Origin: Chlamydomonas sphaeroides
Taxonomy: Eukaryota; Chlorophyta; Chlorophyceae; Chlamydomonadales; Chlamydomonadaceae
Direction: 5' to 3'
Length of the DNA stretch: 14,531 nt
Assembly (NCBI GenBank): GCA_001662425.1
Contig: BDDC01000721.1
Span: forward strand, 32,050 to 46,580
Each line of letters begins with the position of its first letter. Position 1 is the first letter of the stretch. Both the position numbers and the translations under genes were made by a program. Shown here in pieces: positions 1-8,293 of the stretch. The notes under the pieces were generated by a model. The model ran no database searches, was not told the DNA's origin, and saw nothing but the letters and a program-made list of their open reading frames with translations.

Positions 1-13
1 CCCGCCCACCCAC

Positions 14-2866
14 CGGCCTGTCCAGCGACACACACACGCTCTTGCCCAGGCTCTCCGCCAGCGCGCGGGCCGCCTCGTAGGTCTGGGGGCGGCGCGGGGT
101 CAAGCAGCTCGGCGAGCACCTGGGCGGCAGCTGGCCCCCGGGCTAGGGGCCAAGAGCAGCCGCGAGCCCGGCGGGGCGGCGCAGCCGTGCGTCCAGCGCC
201 CGGCGACAGCCTTAGCGCCAACCTCTACCGCCAGCCCGCCAGCTGCGGCGCCTGCTGCGCGCTGGCCCTGGTCAGGCCCAGCCGTGGGCTGTTGCATCAC
301 CCGCCACCTGCTGCGAGGCGTGCACGCCCCTTTGGCCCCATCATGTCGTGCCGTACGTGCGACATAAGCCCTACAGGCACAACTCGCGCGCAACACCGTC
401 CGCCACCTGCTGTGAGGTGTGCATGCCCTTGGCCATCTCCACCAGCGGCACCAGGGTCTGCGGGGGCGCGGGCCGGGGAGGGAGCGGGAGAAGCGGGGGT
501 GGGTCAGGGCAGCAGTTTGCGGCTAGGACGGCGGCCACGAGTCACCGGTCGGCAGCGGCGGCTGCGTGGCCGCGGTGGGCCAGCCCTCCGTCGCTCCACG
601 AGGCGTGACTGGGCGAGGGGTCGGCCCCCCGCGGTGCAGCGCATGGGCGCCCCAGGCCGCGCCCCGGTCGTTCGGCCGCCGCCAGCTGCGAGCCCCTGAC
701 CCTCGCCAACCCGCCCTTGGCGCGTGCAGCCGCCCTGCTGTCCGCCGCCCTGCAGCCGCCCTGCTGTCCGCCGCCCTGCTGTCCCCTGCTGTCCGCCGCC
801 CTGCTGTCCCCTGCTGTCAGCCGCCCTGCTGCCCCCTGCTGTCCGCCGCCCTGCTGTCCCCTGCTGTCCGCCGCCCTGCTGCTCCACGGCGGCCTCACCG
901 CGGGGTGCATGAAGTGCATGCCGACCTGCGGGCGAGGGAGGCGACAGTTGAGGCAGGGAGGCAGGTAACAGAGAGGAGTAGTGGGTTGATGGGTAGGGGG
1001 GTAGCGAGGGAAAGGGGAGGCAGGCAGGCAGGCCCACCTGCGGGGGAGGGAAGCGGATGGAGGTGGGCGAGGGAGGGAGGGAGGCAGATGGACGGTGGTG
1101 ATGGCGACGGGGGAAGGAGATGGCCGGGAACAGGTGGGGTGAGGGGAGGCAGGCGGCGGGCCGGCCGTGACACGCCGCAGCTGCCGAGCCCCGCGGCTGC
1201 CCAGCTGCAGCGGCTGCGGGGCCAGGCCCCTTACTGCGGGTGGCACATGTGGAGCGGGCGCCCCGGGGTGGCAGCGCAGCGCTGTGGCTCAGCCCGCCGC
1301 TGTGGCTCAGCCCGCCGCTGTGGCTCACCACGCGGTGCGGCTTGCTGGTGACGGAGGCGATGCGGGTGATGGAGATGGACGAGGTGTTGGAGGCCAGGAT
1401 GGCGTCCACGCGGGTGGCCTGCAGAGGGCGCGGAGGCAGCGTGGCGAGGCGTGGGGCAGCGAGCGCCGCAACGCGGCGTCGCAGCAGGCACGGCACGGCA
1501 CGGCACGACGGAGGAGGCCAGGGTGGCAACGACGCGCGTGGCCCGAAGGGGCGGGCGCGGTGGAAGGGTGCGCAGCAAGCCGGGCAGCGCCGCATCAGTT
1601 GCGGCCAGGGATGATATCTTTGGGGAGGCGCGGATGGCGTGCACGGGGATGGCCTGCAGAGGGCGCATCAGGCGCGGCCTTTGCTGCTGGCGTCGCAACG
1701 TAGGCCGGTCAGCTGCCCGACCGGCCGGCCGGTTGGCACGGGCTGGGCTGGAGGCCGCATCGGCCCGCGCTACGCCGCGCGTACGGGGCTTATGAGCGCC
1801 GGGGTCGCGGCCAGCGCCGCAGCAGAGGCAGCACGAGCACTGCTGCCCCAACCCATTGAAGCTCTGGTGGCAGGTGTGGCGTATCCCCGTACACGCCTGG
1901 TCCCCTGAATGCAACGACGCGTGCTGTCGTGACACATGCTACATCTATTTCCTTGCAGCGCCACAAGGACGTGACTGGCACTAGCACCAGCACAAGCACT
2001 AGCACAGCTGCCACAAGCTCTCGAGTGCTGGCAAAAGCACCAGCACCAGCACAGCTGCCGCAAGCTGCTGCGGCCCTCCGCACCCGATCCAGCTGTCGGA
2101 AGACCTCCTTCTTGATGCCCTCCTCCTCCTTGACCGCCTCGATCACGAAGTCGGCGGCGCGGAGCGGCTGGGGGCGGGGCCGGGACGGACGGGCGACAGG
2201 GGCCGCTTTTGGGGCTGGGGCAGAGCGGCGATGGACCCATGCATCCGCGGGGCCCAAGCGCGAACGCGCGACAGGGCGGACTGGCCGGGGTGTCCCCAGG
2301 CGCTTGGGTGGCTGGCGGCGTGGCGACATGTGTTCGTGGCCGCCGCGCCAGCCGCGGAGTACCCCCAGCAAGTCAGCTGTCTGGCACGCAAGTCTAGGCC
2401 GCCAGCTGAGCCCTCCGGGCCTTGCCTCCATTTTGCCGTGCGAGGTGTTTATGCGACCGAGCGTGGCGGCCGCGTCGTCGGACGACACCGTGCCCTTTTT
2501 GACCGCCCTCTCCAGCGCCTTCTTCAGCCCCGCCATCCCTCGCTCTACGACTGCTGCGCTAGTGTCGTTGAGCAGGACGGTGAGGCCTTTAGCGGCCATG
2601 AGCTGGGCGATGCCTGTGGGGAGGGCCGCGTGGGAGAGCGAGCGCGTGGCGTAAAATGAGGCGCGTAGAGCTCACAAAGTGGACAACGATGAGGCAGTCA
2701 GGCAGGCTGTACGCTTTGGAGGAAACCGATAGCGACACGCTTCCGGAGTAGGCATGACGGCAAATACCCTCGGTCGCCACCGCCCTTGCGGTTCTGATAT
2801 GCTGATCATCTCACCCACTCCCATCTGGCCAGCGCCGACTATCCCGATCACATTTGGGAGCGACAT
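14..2866 (-). CDS. 3-hydroxyacyl-CoA / 3-hydroxybutyryl-CoA dehydrogenase, 5' seven exons (partial)
   Basis: NAD-dependent oxidation of L-3-hydroxyacyl-CoA to 3-ketoacyl-CoA (or the reverse, in butyryl-CoA synthesis). Exons in transcript order: 2815-2866, 2426-2613, 2084-2167, 1329-1418, 899-925, 407-457, 14-82; frame stays open through all joins (187 residues). The Rossmann motif GIVGAGQMG (residues 8-16) is followed by the NAD-ribose Asp in VLLND (34), EAVKE (Glu94), ILASNTSS (Ser121), GMHFMHP (His142) and PLVEM (Glu154). Spacings 94-121-142-154 equal those of human Glu110, Ser137, His158 and Glu170, which validates the exon joins. The NAD domain is complete; the C-terminal dimerisation domain and the conserved Asn lie beyond the left edge. 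ATG 2866 immediately precedes the Rossmann strand, so no transit peptide is present; peroxisomal targeting would need a C-terminal signal not visible here. Intron 2 has a GC donor (GAG|GCAAGG). His145 replaces the usual Asn of HFxNP. Specificity for short or longer chains cannot be decided. Confidence 0.93.
298..337 (-). repeat. Decayed copy of dehydrogenase exon 6 end inside intron 6
   Basis: This segment matches 397-434, which covers the 3' end of exon 6 and its donor. The alignment covers about 38 bases with five substitutions, all transitions, plus two extra bases. The splice-donor context CAGCAG|GTGGCG is kept, but the reading frame is broken by the extra bases and the upstream part of the exon (LVPLVE) is not recognisable. 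It looks like a local duplication that has decayed, not a used exon. Confidence 0.6.
727..884. repeat. 25-bp minisatellite in dehydrogenase intron 5
   Basis: Tandem, slightly variable units built from CCGCCCTGCTGT (12 bp) and CCCCTGCTGTCCG (13 bp) alternate for about 150 bp. The array lies inside the intron between exons at 407-457 and 899-925. It is open in several frames on both strands, which yields long repetitive but spurious open frames. Confidence 0.9.
926..1328 (-). other. Dehydrogenase intron 4, pyrimidine-rich in the sense strand
   Basis: The intron is strongly purine-rich on the plus strand (GGGAGG and GGCAGG runs), so the transcript carries a long pyrimidine tract before the acceptor at 926. 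A second acceptor-like site (CCCCCGCAG followed by GTGGGC) lies near 1033-1048 and weakly resembles the real acceptor plus the start of exon 5. Confidence 0.5.
1283..1330. repeat. 18-bp tandem repeat overlapping a splice donor
   Basis: Nearly three copies of an 18-bp unit (CTGTGGCTCAGCCCGCCG on the plus strand) end exactly at the donor of the intron after exon 4. In sense orientation the copies read GTGAGCCACAGC, then CTGAGCCACAGC twice. Only the first copy keeps the GT; the others have CT and cannot serve as donors. Confidence 0.8.
1513..1554 (-). repeat. Decayed copy B of dehydrogenase exon 4 start (intron 3)
   Basis: The segment resembles the first part of exon 4 and its flank (1389-1430), with about 26 of the first 32 bases identical. 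In the sense direction it reads ATRVVATLASSVV against ATRVDAILASNTSS in the real exon. The acceptor AG of the real exon is lost here and the catalytic NTSS stretch is gone, so it is a relic. Confidence 0.7.
1623..1664 (-). repeat. Copy C of dehydrogenase exon 4 start with intact acceptor (intron 3)
   Basis: This segment is identical to 1389-1430 at 37 of 42 positions. It includes the polypyrimidine and CAG of the acceptor (CCTCTGCAG), so a cryptic exon could begin at 1653. The sense translation AIPVHAIRAS parallels ATRVDAILAS, but the following NTSSISIT is replaced by PKISSLAA, removing the catalytic serine context. No matching donor homologous to that of exon 4 is seen. Confidence 0.75.
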
Positions 2867-3650
2867 CGTCCGGCTTTCTCTAATACTAAGCTCTTAAGTT
2901 GCTATCGTATTATGAATCACTTTACAAAATACAAGGCGTGCGACGTAAACAAAGCAGGTGTCTCAGACGCTGCCGTGTAAAACGAGCACGGCTGACTAGG
3001 GTGGCACGCAAAACTTGGTTGATGGGAGCAATGCTTCGCTGTCGAGCGAGCCATGGATTGGGTGCTGGGGGCGAGCAACGGTTTGGGTTCTGGATCACGC
3101 CAGCTGCCGCTGTCAGGCACGGCGCAGGGCCCGACCATTGCCCCTTGCCCACCCAGAGGCCAGAGCCCACAACTGCCCAGCTAGCACCCCACGTCTCAAC
3201 GCGTTATCACATATAGCCCATACAATATCCAGAAACCCGTAGCCCACCTCACTTGACCCAGACGCTTCGCCTGCCTGAGTGCACATATAGGCGGGTTGCG
3301 GCCCACAAACATGCACTAGTGCAGACATGCAATTCGAAGACCAGCTCGTCGATGTGCAGGTGTGATAGCCAATAGTCGCGTGGGCTGCGCTCGCGACCCG
3401 CTGCAGCCGGTCCTCAGTCATCACTCTTGCTTTGGCTGCTCTTGCCCACTGTAGGCCGCGCAGCGGTCGCGCTTCAATGTCTCGTCACTCTTGAGCAAGT
3501 GAGTCGCGAGCTGTGGGTGACTACATGCTCGCCCTTGCACCCATGTCAACTACTATATGGCTTCGCATCACCTGCAGACTGCGCATCTCAGGAGGCAAAG
3601 TCAAGTCGAGCTCAGTGCGCTGCCCTGATGAGGTGGGTAGCGCTGCCGTG
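2867..3650. other. Divergent intergenic region (putative two-way promoter)
   Basis: No supportable gene is seen. The part next to the dehydrogenase start (about 2880-2940) is AT-rich for this genome. TATA-like strings occur: ATAATA near 2910 (minus-strand use), CACATATA at about 3207-3214 and 3281-3288, and ATATGG near 3554. Their function is inferred only from position between two diverging genes. Confidence 0.4.
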
Positions 3651-3916
3651 ATGGCTGCAGCCCGGCGCATGCTGTCTACCGGAGACAACAACGCGATCGC
3701 CCGCGCAGGACCAGTGCAATGACCAAGCACGCGGCAAGCAAGCCGAGAGGTGCGGGCCAGCCACCGGGGGGTCGAAGTCGGCCGGAACCGAGGTCGCCTC
3801 ACTAAGCCGCTTCCGGCCGAGTCCCAACGCTCTCGCGCGCCGGGCTCCCATCCCTCTCATCCCACACTTGTAGTCAACATACTCACCTCCCTCCTGCGCC
3901 GTACCTCCCGCCGCAG

Positions 3917-4262
3917 ACCCCCCGACAGCCAGCACCGCGCCGACCTCACTCAACACCGCACGGGAGCCGGCCCGACCTCGCACCCCCCCTTCCCCGCCAC
4001 ACCGCCAGCGCCGCTGCCTTCGCCGCCCCCAGCCCGCGCCGCAGCCAACCACGGCACCGCCCACCCCTGCACCGCTACCGGCGGCCTGAGCCTCCCCGCT
4101 GGCAGCAGCGGCGCCTCCTCCTCCGCGCTCAGCCCGCGACTGCAGCAGCAGCAGCAGCGCCACGCGGGGAGCGCCCGCGAGCCAGGGCGCTGCGCGCGCC
4201 CGCTGCCCGCCGCGAACCACCTCCCTAATCAACAGCAGGGGCAGCAGCAGCCCCTCCCTCAC

Positions 4263-4293
<31 letters not shown>

Positions 4294-7200
4294 TGGCGCC
4301 GCCGCCGCAGCTCGGCTTCGGCTGCGCGGCGCCCTGGAGCGGCAGGCGGGCGCCGCCGCCTCAGGGCGCTGAGCCGTCGCTCACGCCGGCGCAGAGCTGG
4401 GGCACCGAGGTGGGGTCCGGGGAAGGCGCGGGCGGGGACTGCAGGGGCGGGCAGGGCAGGGCCCTCCTCCCTGGCAGCTGGGGCGAAGCTTGGGAAGAGC
4501 TGGGGCGCAGGGCGGGGCAGGGCCGTGCGGCGCTAGGCTGGGCCCTCCGTGCTGGTCCTCCCCTGTCGCCTGCCGGGAAACGCGCTGCCGCCGCCCGGTG
4601 CATCCGGGGGTTCACCACAACGCGCGCCGCCCTGTGCCGCCGTGCCCCTGCCGCTGCCTGCAGCGGGCGCTGAGCGTCGGCGGCGTGTCGCCCTGCTCCG
4701 GTGGCGGTGCCCCAGCGGCCGAGGCGCGCAGGTGCGCCGGCTGATAGTGACTGCGAGGGCAGGCGCCGCGTCGGCAGCGCTCTCGGCGCCCGACTCAGGC
4801 TGCGGCATGCGGCCATGTCGCGTCGCTGTCCCTTTGCAGGTCGGGCTGTCGGCCGGCGGGAGTGCCGCCCCTGGACTTGGGCGGCCTGGCGGGCGAGCGC
4901 CGCAGCCGGTGAGTGGCGTGCCAGGGAAGCAGCCAGGTCAGCACCCTCGCACACGCGATGGGCCGGTGCGACCCTGCCTGGGCGGCGGCCCGCAGCACGA
5001 CGAGGCGCCGACCGCTTGCTCCGGGTCACCTCGTCGCTGCTGTTGGGCTGCCCCGTCGCAGGCCCGCGGCGCAGCACGTCGCCCCGCAGCAGGCGGCCCC
5101 ACCGCCGCAGGTACGGCCCGCGCCTCCCTCCCCGCAGCGCCGGCTGCCGGGGTCTCTGCTGGCCGGCCGCATGCGCAACGACGCACCGAGGAGCCGCCAC
5201 AGGGGCTCTGCTTCACGCATCACGCAAGGGAGCACGCAGGCCTGCACTTGCATGCCGCAAGCTGCGACGAGCGGCCACACCTGCTGCCGGTGCCGCGCTG
5301 CCATGGCCTGCATGACCATGGCCATGGCCGTGCACTTGCATGCGGCAAGCAGCGACGAGCGGCCACGCCTACAGCCGCATCTGCTGCCATGGCCGCAGGT
5401 GGCTGCGACCGAGCTGGTGGCGGAGCTGGCGGAGGAGGTGGCGGGCTGGGCGGCGCCGCCGGTGTGGCAGCCGGGGCCCGCCAACCACGGCCGCTGGTAC
5501 ATCTACCCGCCCATCGGACGGCAGGTGCGAGCGCCGCCACCGCGTCCCTCCCACCCCCGCGCCACGGCCCCCAAGCATCCGCTGCGGCGGCGCCGCCGCC
5601 CACGCCCTCGCCACGGCCCCAATCCCGCTCACCCACCTACACCCGCTGCAGGACGTGGCTCCCGTGGAGGCGCTGGTGGACTCGCTGCCTCCGCCCCAGG
5701 CAGGCGCCGTGGTGGCGCTGTGGCGGCGCTACGCGGCGGCGCGCTACTCGGCGGAGCTCATGGCGGGCCGCGCGGCGCGGCTGGTCAAGGAGCTGAGCCG
5801 CTCGCTGGCGGAGGCACGGGCGCAGGCGGCGCTGGCGCAGCGCGAGGCGGACGCTGAGGCGGAGGCGCAGGACGCGCAGAACCACCGGCTGAGCGCCGCG
5901 GTGGGTGGTGTGGTGTGGTGCGGGGAGGGAGAGGCGCTGGGCCGCCGCGGCCGTGTGCTGCTGGGCAGCGGCGGCGTGGAAGGTAGGGAAGCTGGAACCT
6001 TGAACTGCGGTTTTCCAACCCCGAACCCCTCACGCCTCAGGTGTTTCAGCTGCAGCAGCAGCTGGACTGGACCCAGCGGCGCGCGGCCGCCGCAGAGGCG
6101 GCCGCGGAGGCTGCCGGCGCGCCGCTGCCCCAGCCGCAGCACTACCCCAGCCACCCCTACACCGCGCAGCCGCAGCCCCAGCCCCAGCCCCAGCCGCAGC
6201 ACTACCACACGGTGACCAGCGGCGCCGGCACCGGCGGCGACAGCCCCACGCGCCACCGCAACACCGGCACTCCCCCGCTGGCGGGCGGCCGCCGCGGCTA
6301 CCGCGGCAGCCTGCCGCCGCCGCCGCTGACGATATCGCTGTCGGAGTCGTCGGATGATGACGACTATGATGGCGCCGACGCGCGCGGCGGCTCGGGCGCG
6401 CTGCGGCGGCCCGGCGGCGGGGGCTACGACGACGGCGGCGGTGCGCCCGGGTACGACCGGGTGGCTACGGCGCTGGCGGCTGAGAACCACGACCTGGCGC
6501 TCGAGTGCGGCGAGCTGGCGGCGCAGGTGCGGCCGCCGGGGCGAGCCGGGATAGCTAGGTTGTTGCTGCACGCCGTGCTGGCCTGGTCGGGGGACCAACT
6601 GGGAGCCAGGACAGGGCCTCGAGGGTGCCTCGGGCGATGGCGGGGTGGCGAGCGGACGCACTACGCTTGCCTGCCGCTGCAGAACGAGGACCTGGCGTCG
6701 CAGCTGGAGGACGTGCGGGAGATGTGGATCCAGGTGAGACCGAGGCTGGTGTTGTGCGTGAGGACATTCACGTGTGCGCATGTGCGTTGTTGCACGTTTG
6801 GCGGGGGCCTTGCGTGCTTGCTTAAGTGTACACTCGCTGTCAGAGTTGCTGGCGAGGCAGAGAGCAAACGCAGGCGGGCTACTTTGGGGGTTGCCAAGGC
6901 AGGGAGCCCTTGGTGCGTGGAGCAGTACCCCGTACGCCGAGCACGTGTGGCGTACCCTCACCCGGGTCTGTCGCGCAGGCGCACGACAACACTCACGCCC
7001 TCAGCGCCGCTCTGCACTCGGCGGAGCAACGCGCAGCCGCGCTGGCCGAGCAGGACCACGGCCTGCGCCGGCACGCGGCGGCGGTGGCGGCGGAGAACGA
7101 GGGGCTGCGGCGGCAGCTGGCGGCCATGTGCGGACTGGTGACGTCGCCGGGGCCCACTGGCCTGGCGGCGGCGGCACACGAGCTCGAGCCGCCGTTCGAG

Positions 7201-7596
7201 GAGGTGCCGCTGCGGGCCAAGCCGCAGCGCGCCGCCGCGGCTGGTGCCGTGGGGGTGATGCTCGCGTCGGGTCCGGCGCGGCGGCAGCTGTTGGTCGGCG
7301 ATGGCAGCAGGGCAGCGGCGCAGCAGCAGCAGCAGCCGGGGCGGGGACTGGAGCGGGCGCTGGCGGAGGCGCTGGACTCGGAAGGCGTGGTAGTGTCGCT
7401 GCAGGTGGAGTCGCAGGAGGCTAAGGCCAGCCACGCGAGCCCCTGCGCGGTGGCGGCGGGAGGCGGCGGCGGGCCCGGCCGGCCAGGGGTCGCGGCATCG
7501 GGTGCGGGTGTGGGTTGTGGCGTGGAGGGCTCGCACGCTGGGTCGTTGGCGGCGCGCGTGCGGTCGCAGCTCGGCGCAGATGCGGTCGGTTGGTAG
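3917..7596 (+). CDS. Unrecognised Gln-rich coiled-coil protein (start codon unresolved)
   Basis: Family not recognised. Proposed exons: Gln-rich exon ending 4409, then 4664-4731, 4840-4908, 5062-5110, 5399-5524, 5652-5900, 6041-6526, 6683-6733 and 6979-7596 (TAG). All joins keep frame, including split codons at 4731/4840 and 4908/5062. The listed left coordinate is only a possible exon edge (acceptor CCGCCGCAG at 3916). No ATG exists from 3722 to 4806. The ATG at 3651 (MAAARRMLST) is in the same frame but meets a TGA at 3720, so a small upstream intron would be needed. Visible in order: two poly-Gln tracts; VAATELVAELAEEVAGW and NHGRWYIYPPIGRQ; coiled coil LVKELSRSLAEARAQAALAQ onward; PQPQPQPQPQ; SLSESSDDDD acidic patch; a second coiled coil from AAENHDLALECGELAAQ through ENEGLRRQLAAM; Gly/Ala-rich tail. 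No signal peptide or membrane segment is seen. A scaffold or cytoskeletal role is only a guess. The exons from 5399 on are the most certain. Confidence 0.75.
4141..4294 (+). repeat. CAG trinucleotide (poly-Gln) tracts
   Basis: Two CAG runs, about 4141-4158 (five Gln) and 4264-4292 (ten Gln), lie with shorter Q-rich pieces between them. In the frame that joins to downstream exons they encode glutamine, followed by LAPPPQLGFG. The other forward frames would give Ser or Ala runs. Confidence 0.75.
5111..5398 (+). other. Stop-free 288-bp intron with an internal 88-bp-spaced duplication
   Basis: Intron bounded by CAG|GTACGG and GGCCGCAG|GTG. Its length is divisible by three and it has no stop in the gene's frame, so retention would insert 96 residues without a frameshift. 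It contains a direct duplication: 5244-5312 and 5332-5397 share the core GCACTTGCATGCSGCAAGC and the tail GCTGCCATGGCC. The second copy supplies the acceptor. A tempting acceptor at 5137 would leave only a 27-bp intron and was not used. Confidence 0.6.
5901..6040 (+). other. Intron of coiled-coil gene with GGTGT-type run at its donor
   Basis: A 140-bp intron begins GTGGGTGGTGTGGTGTGGTG and ends CACGCCTCAG. A similar GGTGC/GGTGT pentamer run starts just after the donor in another intron at 9236-9523, so short G/T-rich runs next to donors recur in this window. Confidence 0.65.
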
Positions 7597-8293
7597 TGAG
7601 CGCCGGCTTTGCTACGCCAACGCGAACAATAACTAGTCGTCGCGCACGTGAGGTTATTCTTTCTTGTCTGTTTGCGCTCAATACTTTCGAGTCCTTTGGA
7701 AAGCGGATTTCGAGCTATATCGCCTTGCTGGCTGGTGTGCAAGTTGGATGGCTCGGCCTGTCGGCCAGCTGTCGGGCCGCGTGTGGCGCGCCGTGTCGTG
7801 CATCACTTTTCTATTCTTCTTGCATCTTGCTTTAGCGTTTCCGGTGCTGCTGTTTGTCGCGCTGAGAGCCCAAGCGCCACAGCGCAGCTCGTGCTGTCCG
7901 GGTACGAGGGCGGCGACGGGCGGCGCTGACGCGTGACGGACGGCCCTCAGCGGCAGCCGCCGTCAAGAGCGCCATCCCTCCCTCACGCCCCTCACCCGCC
8001 GCTACCCTTGCCACGGCGGCTCTTCTTACTTCCATACATGTCTTGCCTCCTTTCTCTCTCGTATCCCACGCTGTAACACTACATCCCTCGCTACCGCCCT
8101 CGTCCGCAGCAAGCCAGACCGCTGCGCCGCAGCGCCAGCACCCGCATCTGTCGCAGGGACCCGCCGAGCAGAACCCCCCAGAGGCGCTGCTGCCGACCCG
8201 ATCACAGGCAGCTCGTCAGCCGTCCTGCTGGCCCCCTCCGCCGCATGCCCGCGACTGCTAGCTGACGGCGTCCATCGCCGACCCGGCGCAGCC
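7597..8293 (+). other. 3' UTR of the coiled-coil gene and intergenic spacer
   Basis: No gene can be supported here. Base composition turns AT/T-richer after the TAG at 7594 (for example TTATTCTTTCTTGTCTG near 7653), as is usual for algal 3' UTRs. After about 8090 it becomes GC-rich again and probably holds the promoter and leader of the next gene. Confidence 0.6.
8072..8076 (+). terminator. TGTAA polyadenylation motif
   Basis: TGTAA is the usual poly(A) signal of Chlamydomonas-type nuclear genes. I found this copy on the plus strand between the coiled-coil gene stop and the next ATG, about 475 bp after the stop. The placement fits a long 3' UTR, but the pentamer is short and could occur by chance. 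Confidence 0.5.

Larger units (their letters stand above)
1419..2083 (-). other. Dehydrogenase intron 3 (665 bp) with exon relics and AGCACC-type repeats
   Basis: The longest intron of the gene. Besides the two exon-4 relics it contains a CGGCA pentamer run at about 1488-1507. A degenerate AGCACCAGCACAAGCACTAGC stretch follows at 1975-2062, in which the block AGCACAGCTGCCRCAAGCT occurs twice. The donor is CGG|GTGCGG after exon 3; the acceptor is CTCTGCAG before exon 4. Confidence 0.7.

Noticed and set aside
727..884. CRISPR-like array
   Set aside because: Units are contiguous with no spacers, low in complexity and inside an intron of a eukaryotic gene.
1031..1088. Possible duplicate of exon 5 (QVGLPA against QVGMHF)
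   Set aside because: Only about 12 of 19 exon bases match; the rest is generic pyrimidine tract plus CAG, so chance similarity of acceptors is enough to explain it.
504..1595. Minus-strand open frame of 363 residues with Gly/Gln-rich repeats
   Set aside because: It crosses two real exons and two introns of the dehydrogenase; only the stretch around ATRVDAILASNTSS is genuine coding, and the rest is translated minisatellite.
3005..3110. Possible tRNA-like segment with GGTTCTGGATC
   Set aside because: No acceptor stem or anticodon arm could be paired around it.
4807..4839. ATG at 4807 or 4815 as the start of the coiled-coil gene
   Set aside because: Neither is in the frame that joins through 4840-4908 and 5062-5110 to the well-supported exon at 5399.
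5138..5398. Extra exon of the coiled-coil gene starting after the acceptor at 5137
   Set aside because: It would leave an intron of only 27 bp after the exon ending 5110, too short to splice; full retention or full removal of 5111-5398 is more plausible.
5744..6961. Minus-strand open frame of 405 residues opposite the coiled-coil gene
   Set aside because: Arg/Pro/Ala-rich antisense shadow that runs through sense introns as well as exons.
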